From: a virus
DNA: 21,033 nt
Direction: 5' to 3' (one strand)
Virus record (IMG/VR): IMGVR_UViG_3300010401_000086
Location: 1 to 21,033 of that record
Part shown: positions 1 to 5,336 of the stretch, piece by piece
Numbering within the stretch: position 1 is the first letter of the stretch
Layout: every line of letters begins with the position of its first letter
Made by a program: the position numbers and the translations under genes
Notes under the pieces: generated by a model
Told to the model about the DNA's origin: nothing
The model's input: the letters and a program-made list of their open reading frames with translations, nothing else
Database searches by the model: none

Positions 1-2
1 AT

Positions 3-365
3 ATGGTGCCGTCCGACTGGTTCATCACGCATCTGCCCACGGGCTGCAGCGTGCGTAAAGGCCACTATACGACAGCCGATACGCGCGAGCGGGCTGTAGA
101 AATCGCGCAGGCGTTCTACCGCGAGATGAAAGCGCTGGGCTGCGATCTTGCCTCGACCGATCAGAAAGCCATTGAGAAGGCTGTCAGCGCGTTGAGTGGC
201 GAAGGAAAGCGAGACTTCTGGGACAAGGTCGCAGGCTGGTACGGGCAGCGTAAAATGGTCGAGGCGAAGGTGGACGAGCTGCAGAAGACAGGGCTCGTGG
301 TGAACAGCGATACGACTATCCATGCAGCACCGTCACCGGATAACTCATCCTGTAGCGGAGACTGA
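3..365 (+). CDS. Hypothetical early phage protein, possibly 5'-truncated by the window edge
   Basis: A 120-residue reading frame starts at the ATG at position 3. The frame is still open at the window edge, so the true start may lie upstream. I do not recognise the family. The N-terminal half has aromatic and charged residues (WFITHLPTG near residues 6-14), the middle looks alpha-helical and charged, and the last 25 residues are Ser/Asp/Pro-rich and probably disordered. The stop is one base before the ATG of the next gene, which suggests shared translation in the early operon. No signal peptide, membrane segment or catalytic motif is visible. Confidence 0.6.
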   Translation: MVPSDWFITHLPTGCSVRKGHYTTADTRERAVEIAQAFYREMKALGCDLASTDQKAIEKAVSALSGEGKRDFWDKVAGWYGQRKMVEAKVDELQKTGLVVNSDTTIHAAPSPDNSSCSGD

Positions 366-366
366 C

Positions 367-525
367 ATGGCTGAAGTCGTGATGTTGGTGAAGCGCGAGG
401 GGCTCGACAAGACATGGCAGGTCGCGCCCTATCCGGTCAAAGACGAAGCTGGCGCGCTGCGGCTCGTGGAGTTCCTGCAGAAAGCGTGGGGCATCCCTTT
501 CGTTTGGAAACTGGCGACGCACTGA
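367..525 (+). CDS. Small hypothetical early protein (52 aa)
   Basis: The ATG at 367 follows the previous stop by one base and has a GCGGAG Shine-Dalgarno-like stretch about 8 bases upstream. The product is a small soluble protein of 52 residues with a plausible beta-alpha pattern (EVVMLVKREG, then ALRLVEFLQKAWG). Its stop shares one base with the next ATG (TGATG), which indicates translational coupling. No family recognised. Retained because it fills the space between two coupled genes exactly and its composition matches its neighbours. Confidence 0.6.
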   Translation: MAEVVMLVKREGLDKTWQVAPYPVKDEAGALRLVEFLQKAWGIPFVWKLATH

Positions 526-734
526 TGACCGCATACGACCGCTACGTTCCCGAACTCGACCCACTCAATCAGGAGCGCTCCTACATGCGCGTTTCACACG
601 ATGGCTCAAGCTGCGTGATGGAGATGAACGAGGCGGAGGCGCTGCTGAAGGACGCGCCGGGTGTTTACACCTCGCAGGAAGTGCGGATGACGCCTGCGCA
701 GTTCGAGAAGCTGCCTGACTTTTGGGGATGGTGA
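525..734 (+). CDS. Small hypothetical early protein (69 aa)
   Basis: The start at 525 overlaps the previous stop by one base (TGATG), and its own stop overlaps the next start in the same way at 732-736. The 69-residue product is acidic and soluble, with MTPAQFEKLPDFWGW at the C-terminus. No membrane segment or known motif is visible. The two flanking TGATG junctions are the main reason to choose this start over the longer in-frame extension from 414, which would overlap the preceding gene heavily. Confidence 0.6.
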   Translation: MTAYDRYVPELDPLNQERSYMRVSHDGSSCVMEMNEAEALLKDAPGVYTSQEVRMTPAQFEKLPDFWGW

Positions 735-1105
735 TGACAAACGAACAGCTCCTGCTGAACGCCCTGAAGGAAGCGCGCGAACTGGTCGAGCACTGGGGCG
801 GCTATGCCAGTGCGTACTTTCAGGAGAAGTGGGATCTCGCAGGCGACCTGAAGAAGCTGGACGACGTGATCAGCGCAGGCGAGAAGTGCGTGCAGCCCGC
901 AGTCGAACCGACAGAAGCTCAACCGGGGTTGGCCACGCATGAGGCGCTGAGCCGCAGCGTCCAGCGTCGTGTCGCTGCGATGAAGGGCGAGCCTGCGCCG
1001 ACGTTCGCGAAGAAGCCCGAGTGCGCGCTCATGCATCAGCCCAATGCGGCCGGGACAGAGTGCGAGTGGTGTGGAGCTAGTCTGAACCGGGGAGCGGATA
1101 CATGA
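734..1105 (+). CDS. Hypothetical early protein with a C-terminal Cys pair (123 aa)
   Basis: The ATG at 734 overlaps the previous TGA by one base. The N-terminal 50 residues look helical (NALKEARELVEHWGGY, DLKKLDDVISAGEKC), followed by a low-complexity Pro/Glu-rich linker. The C-terminal segment contains ECEWCGASL, a CxxC pair that could be half of a small zinc ribbon with the earlier Cys in PECALMH; this is inference. The last codons overlap the next start (ATGA at 1102-1105). The gene end also carries a 15-base translation-initiation sequence repeated at 1761-1775. Function unknown. Confidence 0.6.
   Translation: MTNEQLLLNALKEARELVEHWGGYASAYFQEKWDLAGDLKKLDDVISAGEKCVQPAVEPTEAQPGLATHEALSRSVQRRVAAMKGEPAPTFAKKPECALMHQPNAAGTECEWCGASLNRGADT
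1091..1105 (+). repeat. Repeated translation-initiation sequence, copy 1
   Basis: GGAGCGGATACATGA occurs here and, identically, at 1761-1775. In both places the ATG starts a Cys-rich early gene (1102 and 1772). In this copy the same bases also encode the end of the preceding gene. Confidence 0.7.
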
Positions 1106-1395
1106 AAACAGACGCACAGATCGACGCGATCATGGCGGCCATCCCTGAACAATGGCGCGCACGCTGGTGCAGCTCCCGCCTGTGCGCGTGCCTTGGCTGT
1201 GTTCAGACAGGAAACAAAGCGGTAATCGCGCAGAAGATCACGGGAGAAGAGTATCGCGGCGATCCAGAGTACATCAGCGAGGCCAAACTTCGGGAACACG
1301 GCGCGGTATACGAAGATCACAAACTGTCACGAGAGGAATGGGATTCGTGGATGAAGCGCCAGTCCGTTCCGAGAACCACTCCGAGTACAAAATGA
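1102..1395 (+). CDS. Cys-rich hypothetical early protein (97 aa)
   Basis: Starts at 1102 with a 4-base ATGA overlap and a GGAGCGG ribosome-binding sequence. Near residues 21-34 it has a dense cysteine run (RWCSSRLCACLGC) followed by NKAVIAQKITGEEY and, towards the end, LSREEWDSWMKRQ. The pattern resembles small phage proteins of unknown function with a CxCxxC cluster and a C-terminal EEWxxW segment; I cannot name the family. The cysteines might bind a metal (inference). The stop overlaps the next start by ATGA at 1392-1395. Confidence 0.6.
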   Translation: MKTDAQIDAIMAAIPEQWRARWCSSRLCACLGCVQTGNKAVIAQKITGEEYRGDPEYISEAKLREHGAVYEDHKLSREEWDSWMKRQSVPRTTPSTK

Positions 1396-1748
1396 CTAAC
1401 CTATTGCAAGAAACAGTCGAAGACATCGCGCGCAGCGGGCATACGCCCGAGGACATCGTCTTCATCGGCTCCGAAACGTCGGGGCACTGCTGCACGTGGA
1501 CTGAATTTCAGAAGCTGGCTGACATCGAGTACGACGCCGGATTCGGTGCTCAGGAGATTGCCAGCGATCTTGAGATCGTATTCCGTGATGGCGCGAAAAT
1601 GTGGCGTCATGAGTATGACGGGTCAGAGCACTGGACCTATTCGCAACCGTTCAAGATGCCGACGACCACGCTACCCATCACACGGTTGAAGGTCGCAGGC
1701 GATCAAGTTGGGTGGCGAACTCTGGAACAGATTGAGTCTGGAGAGTAA
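1392..1748 (+). CDS. Hypothetical early protein (118 aa)
   Basis: The ATG at 1392 sits in an ATGA overlap with the preceding stop, which fixes the start; the longer in-frame version from 1152 would run through most of the previous gene. The product is acidic and soluble, beginning MTNLLQETVEDIARSG, with several Trp residues and a beta-rich middle (DLEIVFRDGAKMWRHEYDG). No known domain recognised. It is the last member of the continuous chain of overlapping early genes; a 23-base gap follows. Confidence 0.6.
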   Translation: MTNLLQETVEDIARSGHTPEDIVFIGSETSGHCCTWTEFQKLADIEYDAGFGAQEIASDLEIVFRDGAKMWRHEYDGSEHWTYSQPFKMPTTTLPITRLKVAGDQVGWRTLEQIESGE

Positions 1749-1760
1749 CGAGTGCGTCGA

Positions 1761-1775
1761 GGAGCGGATACATGA
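1761..1775 (+). repeat. Repeated translation-initiation sequence, copy 2
   Basis: Identical 15-mer to 1091-1105, here in a 23-base intergenic gap before the Cys-rich gene at 1772. It suggests one of the two small Cys-rich genes and its initiation region was duplicated or exchanged. Confidence 0.7.
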
Positions 1776-2020
1776 GTGACGGTTGGAATTGCCCGAAGTG
1801 CGGAAGCGCGCATGCCCCTTCCGTACAAACATGCCCCGTCAACCCGCCGGTGATGCCAGTAGGCATCCCGAACGTGTGGCCGTCACAGCCCATGCGTGCG
1901 GACTGCGGCTGCAAGCCGCTCACGGTGTGCATGAACGTCGCGTGTCCTCGCAGGCTACAGGTGACCTATTTAGGAACGAGCATGTCTGATCTTCCGGCTT
2001 TGACCTTCGGCGGCAATTAA
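1772..2020 (+). CDS. Small Cys-rich zinc-ribbon-like protein (82 aa)
   Basis: The ATG at 1772 follows the repeated GGAGCGGATAC initiation sequence. The N-terminus has WNCPKCGSAH followed by a third Cys (QTCP), and the second half contains DCGCK, TVCMNVACP. These CxxC and CxC pairs suggest one or two metal-binding knuckles, but the spacing is not a classic four-Cys ribbon in one run, so the metal role is inference. The length suits a small phage early regulator or accessory protein. No other feature is visible. Confidence 0.6.
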   Translation: MSDGWNCPKCGSAHAPSVQTCPVNPPVMPVGIPNVWPSQPMRADCGCKPLTVCMNVACPRRLQVTYLGTSMSDLPALTFGGN

Positions 2021-2037
2021 GCAGCCAGGAGGACTCT

Positions 2038-2214
2038 ATGGACGACAAACTTTCACCGGAAGACGAAGCAATGCTGAGCCGTTGCATGAGCAGGTTTCAA
2101 TGCCGGCTAATGCTGATACGGATGGGGATTCCATTGCAGCCGAAACCGCATCCTGTGAGTGACGAGCAGTATCGGCGTGCTATCGAAGATGACGATGGCC
2201 TTACTGATAGCTGA
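2038..2214 (+). CDS. Small hypothetical protein (58 aa)
   Basis: A 58-codon frame begins at the ATG at 2038 with a strong CCAGGAGG Shine-Dalgarno 6 bases upstream and ends at TGA 2212-2214. The product is an acidic, Met-rich small protein (MDDKLSPEDEAMLSRCMSR at the start; EDDDGLTDS at the end). It fills the otherwise empty 200 bases between the Cys-rich protein and the HTH-HNH gene. The strong ribosome-binding site is the main support. Function unknown. Confidence 0.65.
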   Translation: MDDKLSPEDEAMLSRCMSRFQCRLMLIRMGIPLQPKPHPVSDEQYRRAIEDDDGLTDS

Positions 2215-2225
2215 ACTTCGCCACC

Positions 2226-2720
2226 ATGGACCGCTACACCCTCCAGCAAGCCGCCGACTCCGCTTTGTGCCATCCGGATACATTGCGTAAGCTGGCGGCT
2301 GCCCGGGAGGTGCCGGCGACAAAGATCGGCCGGCGCTGGGTGTTCGATAGAAAGCAGTTTGACCGGTGGCTGCGTGACCGCTGCTTACGCGGCCATGATC
2401 CCGTGCGAGAACGATACAACCGCAATAGACGCCTCCGTCGAGCCGAGACGCGCGCGGAGCGCCTACCTCGAGAACTGGAATACTGGGCGCACTACCGCGC
2501 GGCAAAAGCCATGCGTGTTCCGAAGTGGGCCGATCGCAGCGCTATTCTCGCGATCTATCGACGCGCCAGAGCGCTAACAGACGAAGCCGGCGTCACTCAT
2601 CACGTTGACCACATCGTTCCGTTGCATGGCTTGCTTGTGAGCGGCCTGCATGTCGAAAACAACCTGCAGGTCCTGCGCAAGTTCGACAACCAGTCGAAGA
2701 ACAATCGTTGGCAGCCATAG
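2226..2720 (+). CDS. Excisionase-like HTH fused to an HNH endonuclease domain
   Basis: This 164-residue protein has two parts. Residues 1-50 (YTLQQAADSALCHPDTLRKL, then KIGRRWVFDRKQFDRWL) match the winged-helix excisionase/MerR-type DNA-binding domain (helix_turn_helix_17 style). After a basic linker rich in Arg (residues 51-80), residues 85-164 match a small phage HNH nuclease: WADRSAILAIYRRA, then THHVDHIVPLHG with the catalytic DH pair, GLHVENNLQVL with the conserved Asn pair, and a terminal NQSKNNRW. The order HTH then HNH suggests sequence-targeted DNA cutting. It sits immediately upstream of xis and int, where a recombination directionality factor is often found, so a role in DNA exchange or homing is possible (inference). 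The start has only a weak ribosome-binding site. Confidence 0.82.
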   Translation: MDRYTLQQAADSALCHPDTLRKLAAAREVPATKIGRRWVFDRKQFDRWLRDRCLRGHDPVRERYNRNRRLRRAETRAERLPRELEYWAHYRAAKAMRVPKWADRSAILAIYRRARALTDEAGVTHHVDHIVPLHGLLVSGLHVENNLQVLRKFDNQSKNNRWQP

Positions 2721-2725
2721 TCGCC

Positions 2726-3025
2726 ATGATCGACCTCATCACCATCCCGCGCTTCTGCACATTGACCGGTTACACGGACGATGCGGTGCGCATGAAGATG
2801 GCGAGCGGGGTCTGGCTTGAGGACTCCGTATGGATCAAAGCACCCGACAACCGTATCCTGATCAGCATACGGGGGTTCGAAACATGGGCCGCGGGCCAGG
2901 CGTCCGAGTCGTCAACGGTGCGATCCAGATTGACTTCCGCTGGCGAGGCGAGCGAAGGCGTGAGCGACTTCGCCTCGCACCGACGAAAGCGAACCTCAAA
3001 TACGCCGCCCGACTCAAGGCGATAG
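2726..3025 (+). CDS. Xis-like excisionase (recombination directionality factor)
   Basis: From the ATG at 2726 the product begins IDLITIPRFCTLTGYTDDAV and continues GVWLEDSVWIKAPDNRILI, then IRGFETWAAG. This is the pattern of small phage excisionases (DUF1233-like): an N-terminal helix-turn-helix, a GxW..xxxWxxAPD wing, and a final helix ending in W. Such proteins bend DNA at the attachment site and turn integrase towards excision. The recognisable domain ends near residue 60; the remaining 40 residues are low-complexity and overlap int by 142 bases in another frame, so the tail may be a weakly constrained by-product. Directly upstream of int, as expected. Confidence 0.72.
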   Translation: MIDLITIPRFCTLTGYTDDAVRMKMASGVWLEDSVWIKAPDNRILISIRGFETWAAGQASESSTVRSRLTSAGEASEGVSDFASHRRKRTSNTPPDSRR

Positions 3026-3981
3026 TCGAGCACGAAATCACCATCGGAACATTCGACTACGCGACGCACTTCCCACGAAGTGTGCGCGTTCGCCATCGGG
3101 TTACTGTCGGCACACCCCTGAATATCTCACTGCTCGCCTATGTTGATTCGCTCGCTTCCGAGCTCGAACCCGAGACCCTGAAGAAGTATCGCTTTGATGC
3201 AGAGACGGTGGCGGGTTGGTTTGAGCCAGGCGAGACCCTGAAGACGCTGACGCGCCCGAAGGTGCGAGACGCCATTGCGAAACTCGACCTGTCGAAGAAG
3301 CGCATTCTGAACCTGCTCACGCCGCTGCGCGGTGCCGTGACTCGAGCGGCAGACGACGGCGATCTGCCAAGCAACCCGCTCGCGAAGCTCACCATTCGTA
3401 GACTGCGCAAGCCAGATCGGGACAAGCCGCGACCGTTCACCCCCGCCGAAGTGGATGCCCTGGCGCGGACCCTGCTCGGGGACCTATGGCTTGCTTGGGC
3501 GTGGATCGGGCTGAGTCCGGGCGAGGTGATCGGGCTCGAGAAGCGGGATGTGGACCTCGATGGAGCGAGGCTGCGCGTTGAGCGCGCCGTACGCGTTGGC
3601 CGCGAGAAGGCGCCTAAGACGGTTGCGCGAGCTCGCACAATCTCGCTGCTTCCGCCCGCGATCGCCGCCCTGCGCCGGCTCATGCCGGAGAACGAGGGCC
3701 CCATGTTCAGAAACCCGAACACGGGCGAGCGCTGGCATGAGGATCGGGGGTTAGCACGTGCCTTCCGGATCGCCTGCAAGGCTGCTGGCGTGCCCTACCG
3801 GCCGCCCAAGCATCTAAGGCACACCTTCGCCTCGTGGGCGCTCAGCTCGGGCGAGAACCCGCTATGGGTCGCCAAGCAGATGGGCCATGAGGACACCACG
3901 ATGATCTTCAAAGTCTACGGGGAGTGGATTCCGAGCGTCGATCCGCTCGCCGGCCAACGCATGATTGCGAAGGCCGGATGA
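2884..3981 (+). CDS. int: Tyrosine-recombinase integrase with DUF3596 arm-binding domain
   Basis: The 365-residue protein starts MGRGPGVRVVNGAIQIDF, the standard beginning of the DUF3596 arm-type DNA-binding domain (GxxxRERL, PTKANLKYAARL, GTFDYATHFP). This supports the ATG at 2884, with a GGGGG stretch 8 bases upstream, over the in-frame ATG at 2830. A core-binding SAM-like domain follows, then the catalytic domain. Visible catalytic residues are Lys in the beta-hairpin (APKTVARART), the HLRHTFAS box with Arg, GH in KQMGHED, and Tyr in KVYGEWIP. Box I reads WIGLSPGEVIGL, where the family normally has GLRxxE, so the first catalytic Arg appears to be Ser (codon AGT). Reads towards the adjacent attachment region. 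Confidence 0.93.
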   Translation: MGRGPGVRVVNGAIQIDFRWRGERRRERLRLAPTKANLKYAARLKAIVEHEITIGTFDYATHFPRSVRVRHRVTVGTPLNISLLAYVDSLASELEPETLKKYRFDAETVAGWFEPGETLKTLTRPKVRDAIAKLDLSKKRILNLLTPLRGAVTRAADDGDLPSNPLAKLTIRRLRKPDRDKPRPFTPAEVDALARTLLGDLWLAWAWIGLSPGEVIGLEKRDVDLDGARLRVERAVRVGREKAPKTVARARTISLLPPAIAALRRLMPENEGPMFRNPNTGERWHEDRGLARAFRIACKAAGVPYRPPKHLRHTFASWALSSGENPLWVAKQMGHEDTTMIFKVYGEWIPSVDPLAGQRMIAKAG

Positions 3982-4044
3982 TGTGCCCTCGCCGTGCCTT
4001 ACCCGAGACTACTGCACACGGATCAGCACGGTGACTAAGGCACA

Positions 4045-4062
4045 AATGACGTCCATGTCATT
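4045..4062. repeat. Short inverted repeat next to the attachment core
   Basis: AATGAC (4045-4050) and GTCATT (4057-4062) form a perfect 6-base inverted repeat with a 6-base spacer, ending 6 bases before the tmRNA-like core. It lacks the G+C stem and T-run of a terminator. It could be a binding site for Xis or integrase; this is inference. Confidence 0.4.
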
Positions 4063-4068
4063 GATTTA

Positions 4069-4093
4069 TGGTGGAGGCGGGGGGAATCGAACT
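4069..4093 (-). other. Attachment core resembling the 3' end of a tmRNA gene (ssrA)
   Basis: Read on the minus strand, this ends TTCGATTCC-CCCCGCCTCCACCA: a T-loop (TTCGATT), the acceptor 3' strand GCCTCCA and a CCA tail, as at the 3' end of proteobacterial tmRNA genes, a known integration target. Upstream on the minus strand the T-stem no longer pairs (GGCAG against CCCCC), and no tmRNA body, tag-peptide frame or 5' half is present, so this is only a shared core and not a working RNA gene. The exact core length needs the host sequence. Confidence 0.65.
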
Positions 4094-4355
4094 GCCGGCC
4101 GTGGGCCATATCGCCGCAATTACAGGCCACTCTCAGGCCCTCGATGCCCTCCAGGTGCCTTAGCGGTCGGTGAAGTGGTAGGCCGCCATGGCTTCTATTC
4201 GCTCGTACTCGTCCGGGTGCGCGGCAAGAGCACCCTGCGCTACATTCGAGCCTGACCCCGCTGCTTGCGTGAAGGGTAACGCCCGAGGACTTCAATACGG
4301 CAGAGCCTTCGGGATCGCGCAGGCGGCGGGGCCACGCAGCGCAGTATCAAAATAG

Positions 4356-4383
4356 TTGCATTACGCTAGCGCTTGCGTATCAT
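4356..4383 (+). promoter_or_regulatory. Candidate sigma-70 promoter with a palindrome in the spacer
   Basis: TTGCAT (4356-4361) and TATCAT (4378-4383, five of six matches to TATAAT) are separated by 16 bases. The spacer holds the perfect 8-base palindrome CGCTAGCG (4364-4371), a possible operator. The expected transcription start falls around 4389-4391, at or next to the ATG at 4391, so the first gene may be translated from a leaderless mRNA. Confidence 0.5.
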
Positions 4384-4390
4384 CACTCCC

Positions 4391-4555
4391 ATGAAGCGCA
4401 AGAAATCCGCCAAACGAAATTCCGCCGCGGCTCTTCTCGGCGCCAAGGGTGGCAAGGCGGGAACGGGTGAGGCGAAGGCTCGCGGGAGCAGTGAGTACTA
4501 CCGTCAACTCGTCGCAAGACGCAAAGATCGGATAAACAAAGAGGAAGAAGAATGA
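4391..4555 (+). CDS. Small basic Gly/Lys-rich protein (54 aa)
   Basis: The ATG at 4391 starts a 54-residue, strongly basic protein: a Lys/Arg-rich N-terminus (MKRKKSAKRNSAAA), a GAKGGKAGTGEAKARG stretch, and a charged helical end (SEYYRQLVARRKDR). Similar short AALGxxGGKA proteins are common in phages and plasmids but have no agreed function; nucleic-acid binding is plausible from charge alone. No Shine-Dalgarno sequence precedes it and the predicted transcription start is almost at the ATG. Its stop overlaps the next start by ATGA (4552-4555). First gene of a plus-strand operon between attP and the lysis region. Confidence 0.6.
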   Translation: MKRKKSAKRNSAAALLGAKGGKAGTGEAKARGSSEYYRQLVARRKDRINKEEEE

Positions 4556-4818
4556 CCACAAGTCAACGAGCTGATGTATATGTCGCCCTGATCATTGCGG
4601 TGGGTACCTTGCTCTTGATCGCACAATGGGTTGCGAGGATCTGGTATCCGTTGGGCCCTTACCTGATGTGGGACTGGAACATGTCGGGGCATAGTTTCAG
4701 TCTCTGGTTCGTCACGGCACCCGAGCCCGGATGGTACATCTTCGCGGCAGTCTTGCTCTCACCGATGCTTTTGCCGTGGCGCTCACGGGTGTCTGATCTT
4801 GGGAATCAGATCTCCTGA
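4552..4818 (+). CDS. Small inner-membrane protein with two membrane segments (88 aa)
   Basis: Coupled to the preceding gene by an ATGA overlap. The product has two hydrophobic stretches: residues about 9-29 (VYVALIIAVGTLLLIAQWVA) and about 57-74 (WYIFAAVLLSPMLLPW), joined by an aromatic, probably periplasmic loop (WYPLGPYLMWDWNMSG). No family recognised. With its neighbours it may form a small envelope-directed cassette, such as a superinfection-exclusion or lysogenic-conversion module; that is inference from position and topology only. Confidence 0.6.
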   Translation: MTTSQRADVYVALIIAVGTLLLIAQWVARIWYPLGPYLMWDWNMSGHSFSLWFVTAPEPGWYIFAAVLLSPMLLPWRSRVSDLGNQIS

Positions 4819-4903
4819 AGGAGATGTTCGCCAAGCCTGCCTAGAGGGAAGTGACGGCTCAACCGTCTATAGGGGACAACACAGCCGCAGGGAGTGGCAG
4901 GAA

Positions 4904-5023
4904 ATGAAAGAGGCAGCGAAGATTGCCTTCTGGATGATCGTCTTTATTCTGGTTCTTCTGGCGATCTACGGGGTGTGTGGTTTGGAGGGGTTGGACATGA
5001 TGAAGGAGGCTTCGGGGCCGTGA
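4904..5023 (+). CDS. Single-pass membrane microprotein (39 aa)
   Basis: A 39-residue protein begins at the ATG at 4904, with GCAGGAA just upstream. It has one clear membrane segment, residues about 6-25 (KIAFWMIVFILVLLAIYGV), and a short charged tail. An 85-base gap separates it from the previous gene. Its stop overlaps a GTG start for the next microgene. No family assigned. Confidence 0.55.
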   Translation: MKEAAKIAFWMIVFILVLLAIYGVCGLEGLDMMKEASGP

Positions 5024-5130
5024 TCCTACTTACGCGCAAGGGCTATCCCGTCGTGATCAACCCTCGCCCGTCAGAGCCGACCGAGGAACGCTATCGATGC
5101 ATCAGGGCGCGGATTGAAGAGGCTGTGTGA
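5020..5130 (+). CDS. Microprotein coupled to the membrane microprotein (36 aa)
   Basis: A GTG at 5020 overlaps the previous TGA by GTGA, with an AAGGAGG Shine-Dalgarno about 10 bases upstream at 5003-5009. The 36-residue product is MILLTRKGYPVVINPRPS followed by a charged helix ending RIEEAV. It is too short for family assignment. The ribosome-binding site and overlap are the support. It ends the plus-strand operon, 35 bases from the converging minus-strand gene; I see no convincing terminator in that gap. Confidence 0.5.
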   Translation: MILLTRKGYPVVINPRPSEPTEERYRCIRARIEEAV

Positions 5131-5165
5131 GGATCGAGCGGTGGAGGAGCCCGAAGAGAGCCCGG

Positions 5166-5327
5166 TCATAATCGTCCCGTGAGCAGCAGAATCACGAGTA
5201 CCAGCACGATGAGGCCACCGAGTCCGCTCGGCCAATAACCATAGGGGTGATGCCAGACGCCAACAGTTGGGGCACCGACCACGGCGAATACGACAAGAAT
5301 GACGACGAGGAGCCAGAGTAACGACAT
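5166..5327 (-). CDS. DUF3309-like small hydrophobic protein (53 aa)
   Basis: Reading minus from the ATG at 5325-5327, preceded by AGGAGA, the product is a 53-residue protein with two hydrophobic stretches: MSLLWLLVVILVVFAVVGA and, after WHHPYGYWPSGLG, LIVLVLVILLLTGRL. The pattern of two short hydrophobic segments around a Tyr/Trp/Gly-Pro-Ser-Gly centre is that of DUF3309, a family found widely in proteobacterial chromosomes. Its role is unknown. It is the last gene of the leftward operon and may be a cargo gene. Confidence 0.7.
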   Translation of the reverse strand: MSLLWLLVVILVVFAVVGAPTVGVWHHPYGYWPSGLGGLIVLVLVILLLTGRL

Positions 5328-5336
5328 CGCTTTCTC

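Larger units (their letters stand above)
3814..4163. repeat. Four copies of TAAGGCAC around attP, candidate integrase arm sites
   Basis: CTAAGGCAC occurs at 3814-3822 (plus, inside int) and 4035-4043 (plus). Its reverse complement occurs as GTGCCTTAC at 3994-4002 and GTGCCTTAG at 4155-4163. The 8-base core TAAGGCAC is thus present four times in 350 bases, on both sides of the tmRNA-like core. I did not find it elsewhere in the window by eye. The int copy encodes the conserved Leu-Arg-His, so that one may be coincidence. DUF3596 integrases bind short arm sites; the assignment is inference. Confidence 0.5.
3982..4390. other. Gene-free attachment (attP) region
   Basis: About 400 bases between int and the next operon hold no convincing gene. 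The stretch contains the tmRNA-like core, a short inverted repeat, three of the four TAAGGCAC repeats, and at its right end a promoter. The nearest open frames (for example 3965-4255 on plus) lack a ribosome-binding site and look like random sequence. Phage-type genes lie on both sides and read towards it, as expected for attP of a non-integrated phage. Confidence 0.7.

Noticed and set aside
2830-2883. Integrase starting at the upstream in-frame ATG at 2830
   Set aside because: The extra 18 residues are not part of the DUF3596 domain and overlap the Xis-like gene; the family match begins at the ATG at 2884.
3138-3779. Long minus-strand open frame opposite int
   Set aside because: Ser/Arg-rich shadow of a GC-rich coding gene; no ribosome-binding site or family.
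4069-4140. A complete tRNA or tmRNA gene on the minus strand
   Set aside because: Only the T-loop, acceptor strand and CCA fit. The T-stem is mispaired and no anticodon arm, D arm, tag frame or 5' acceptor strand follows.
3965-4255. Plus-strand open frame across the attachment region
   Set aside because: No ribosome-binding site, no family, and it crosses the tmRNA-like core and repeats.
5131-5165. A rho-independent terminator between converging operons
   Set aside because: Only short GAGCCCG/GAGCCCGG repeats; no stable stem with a T-run on either strand.
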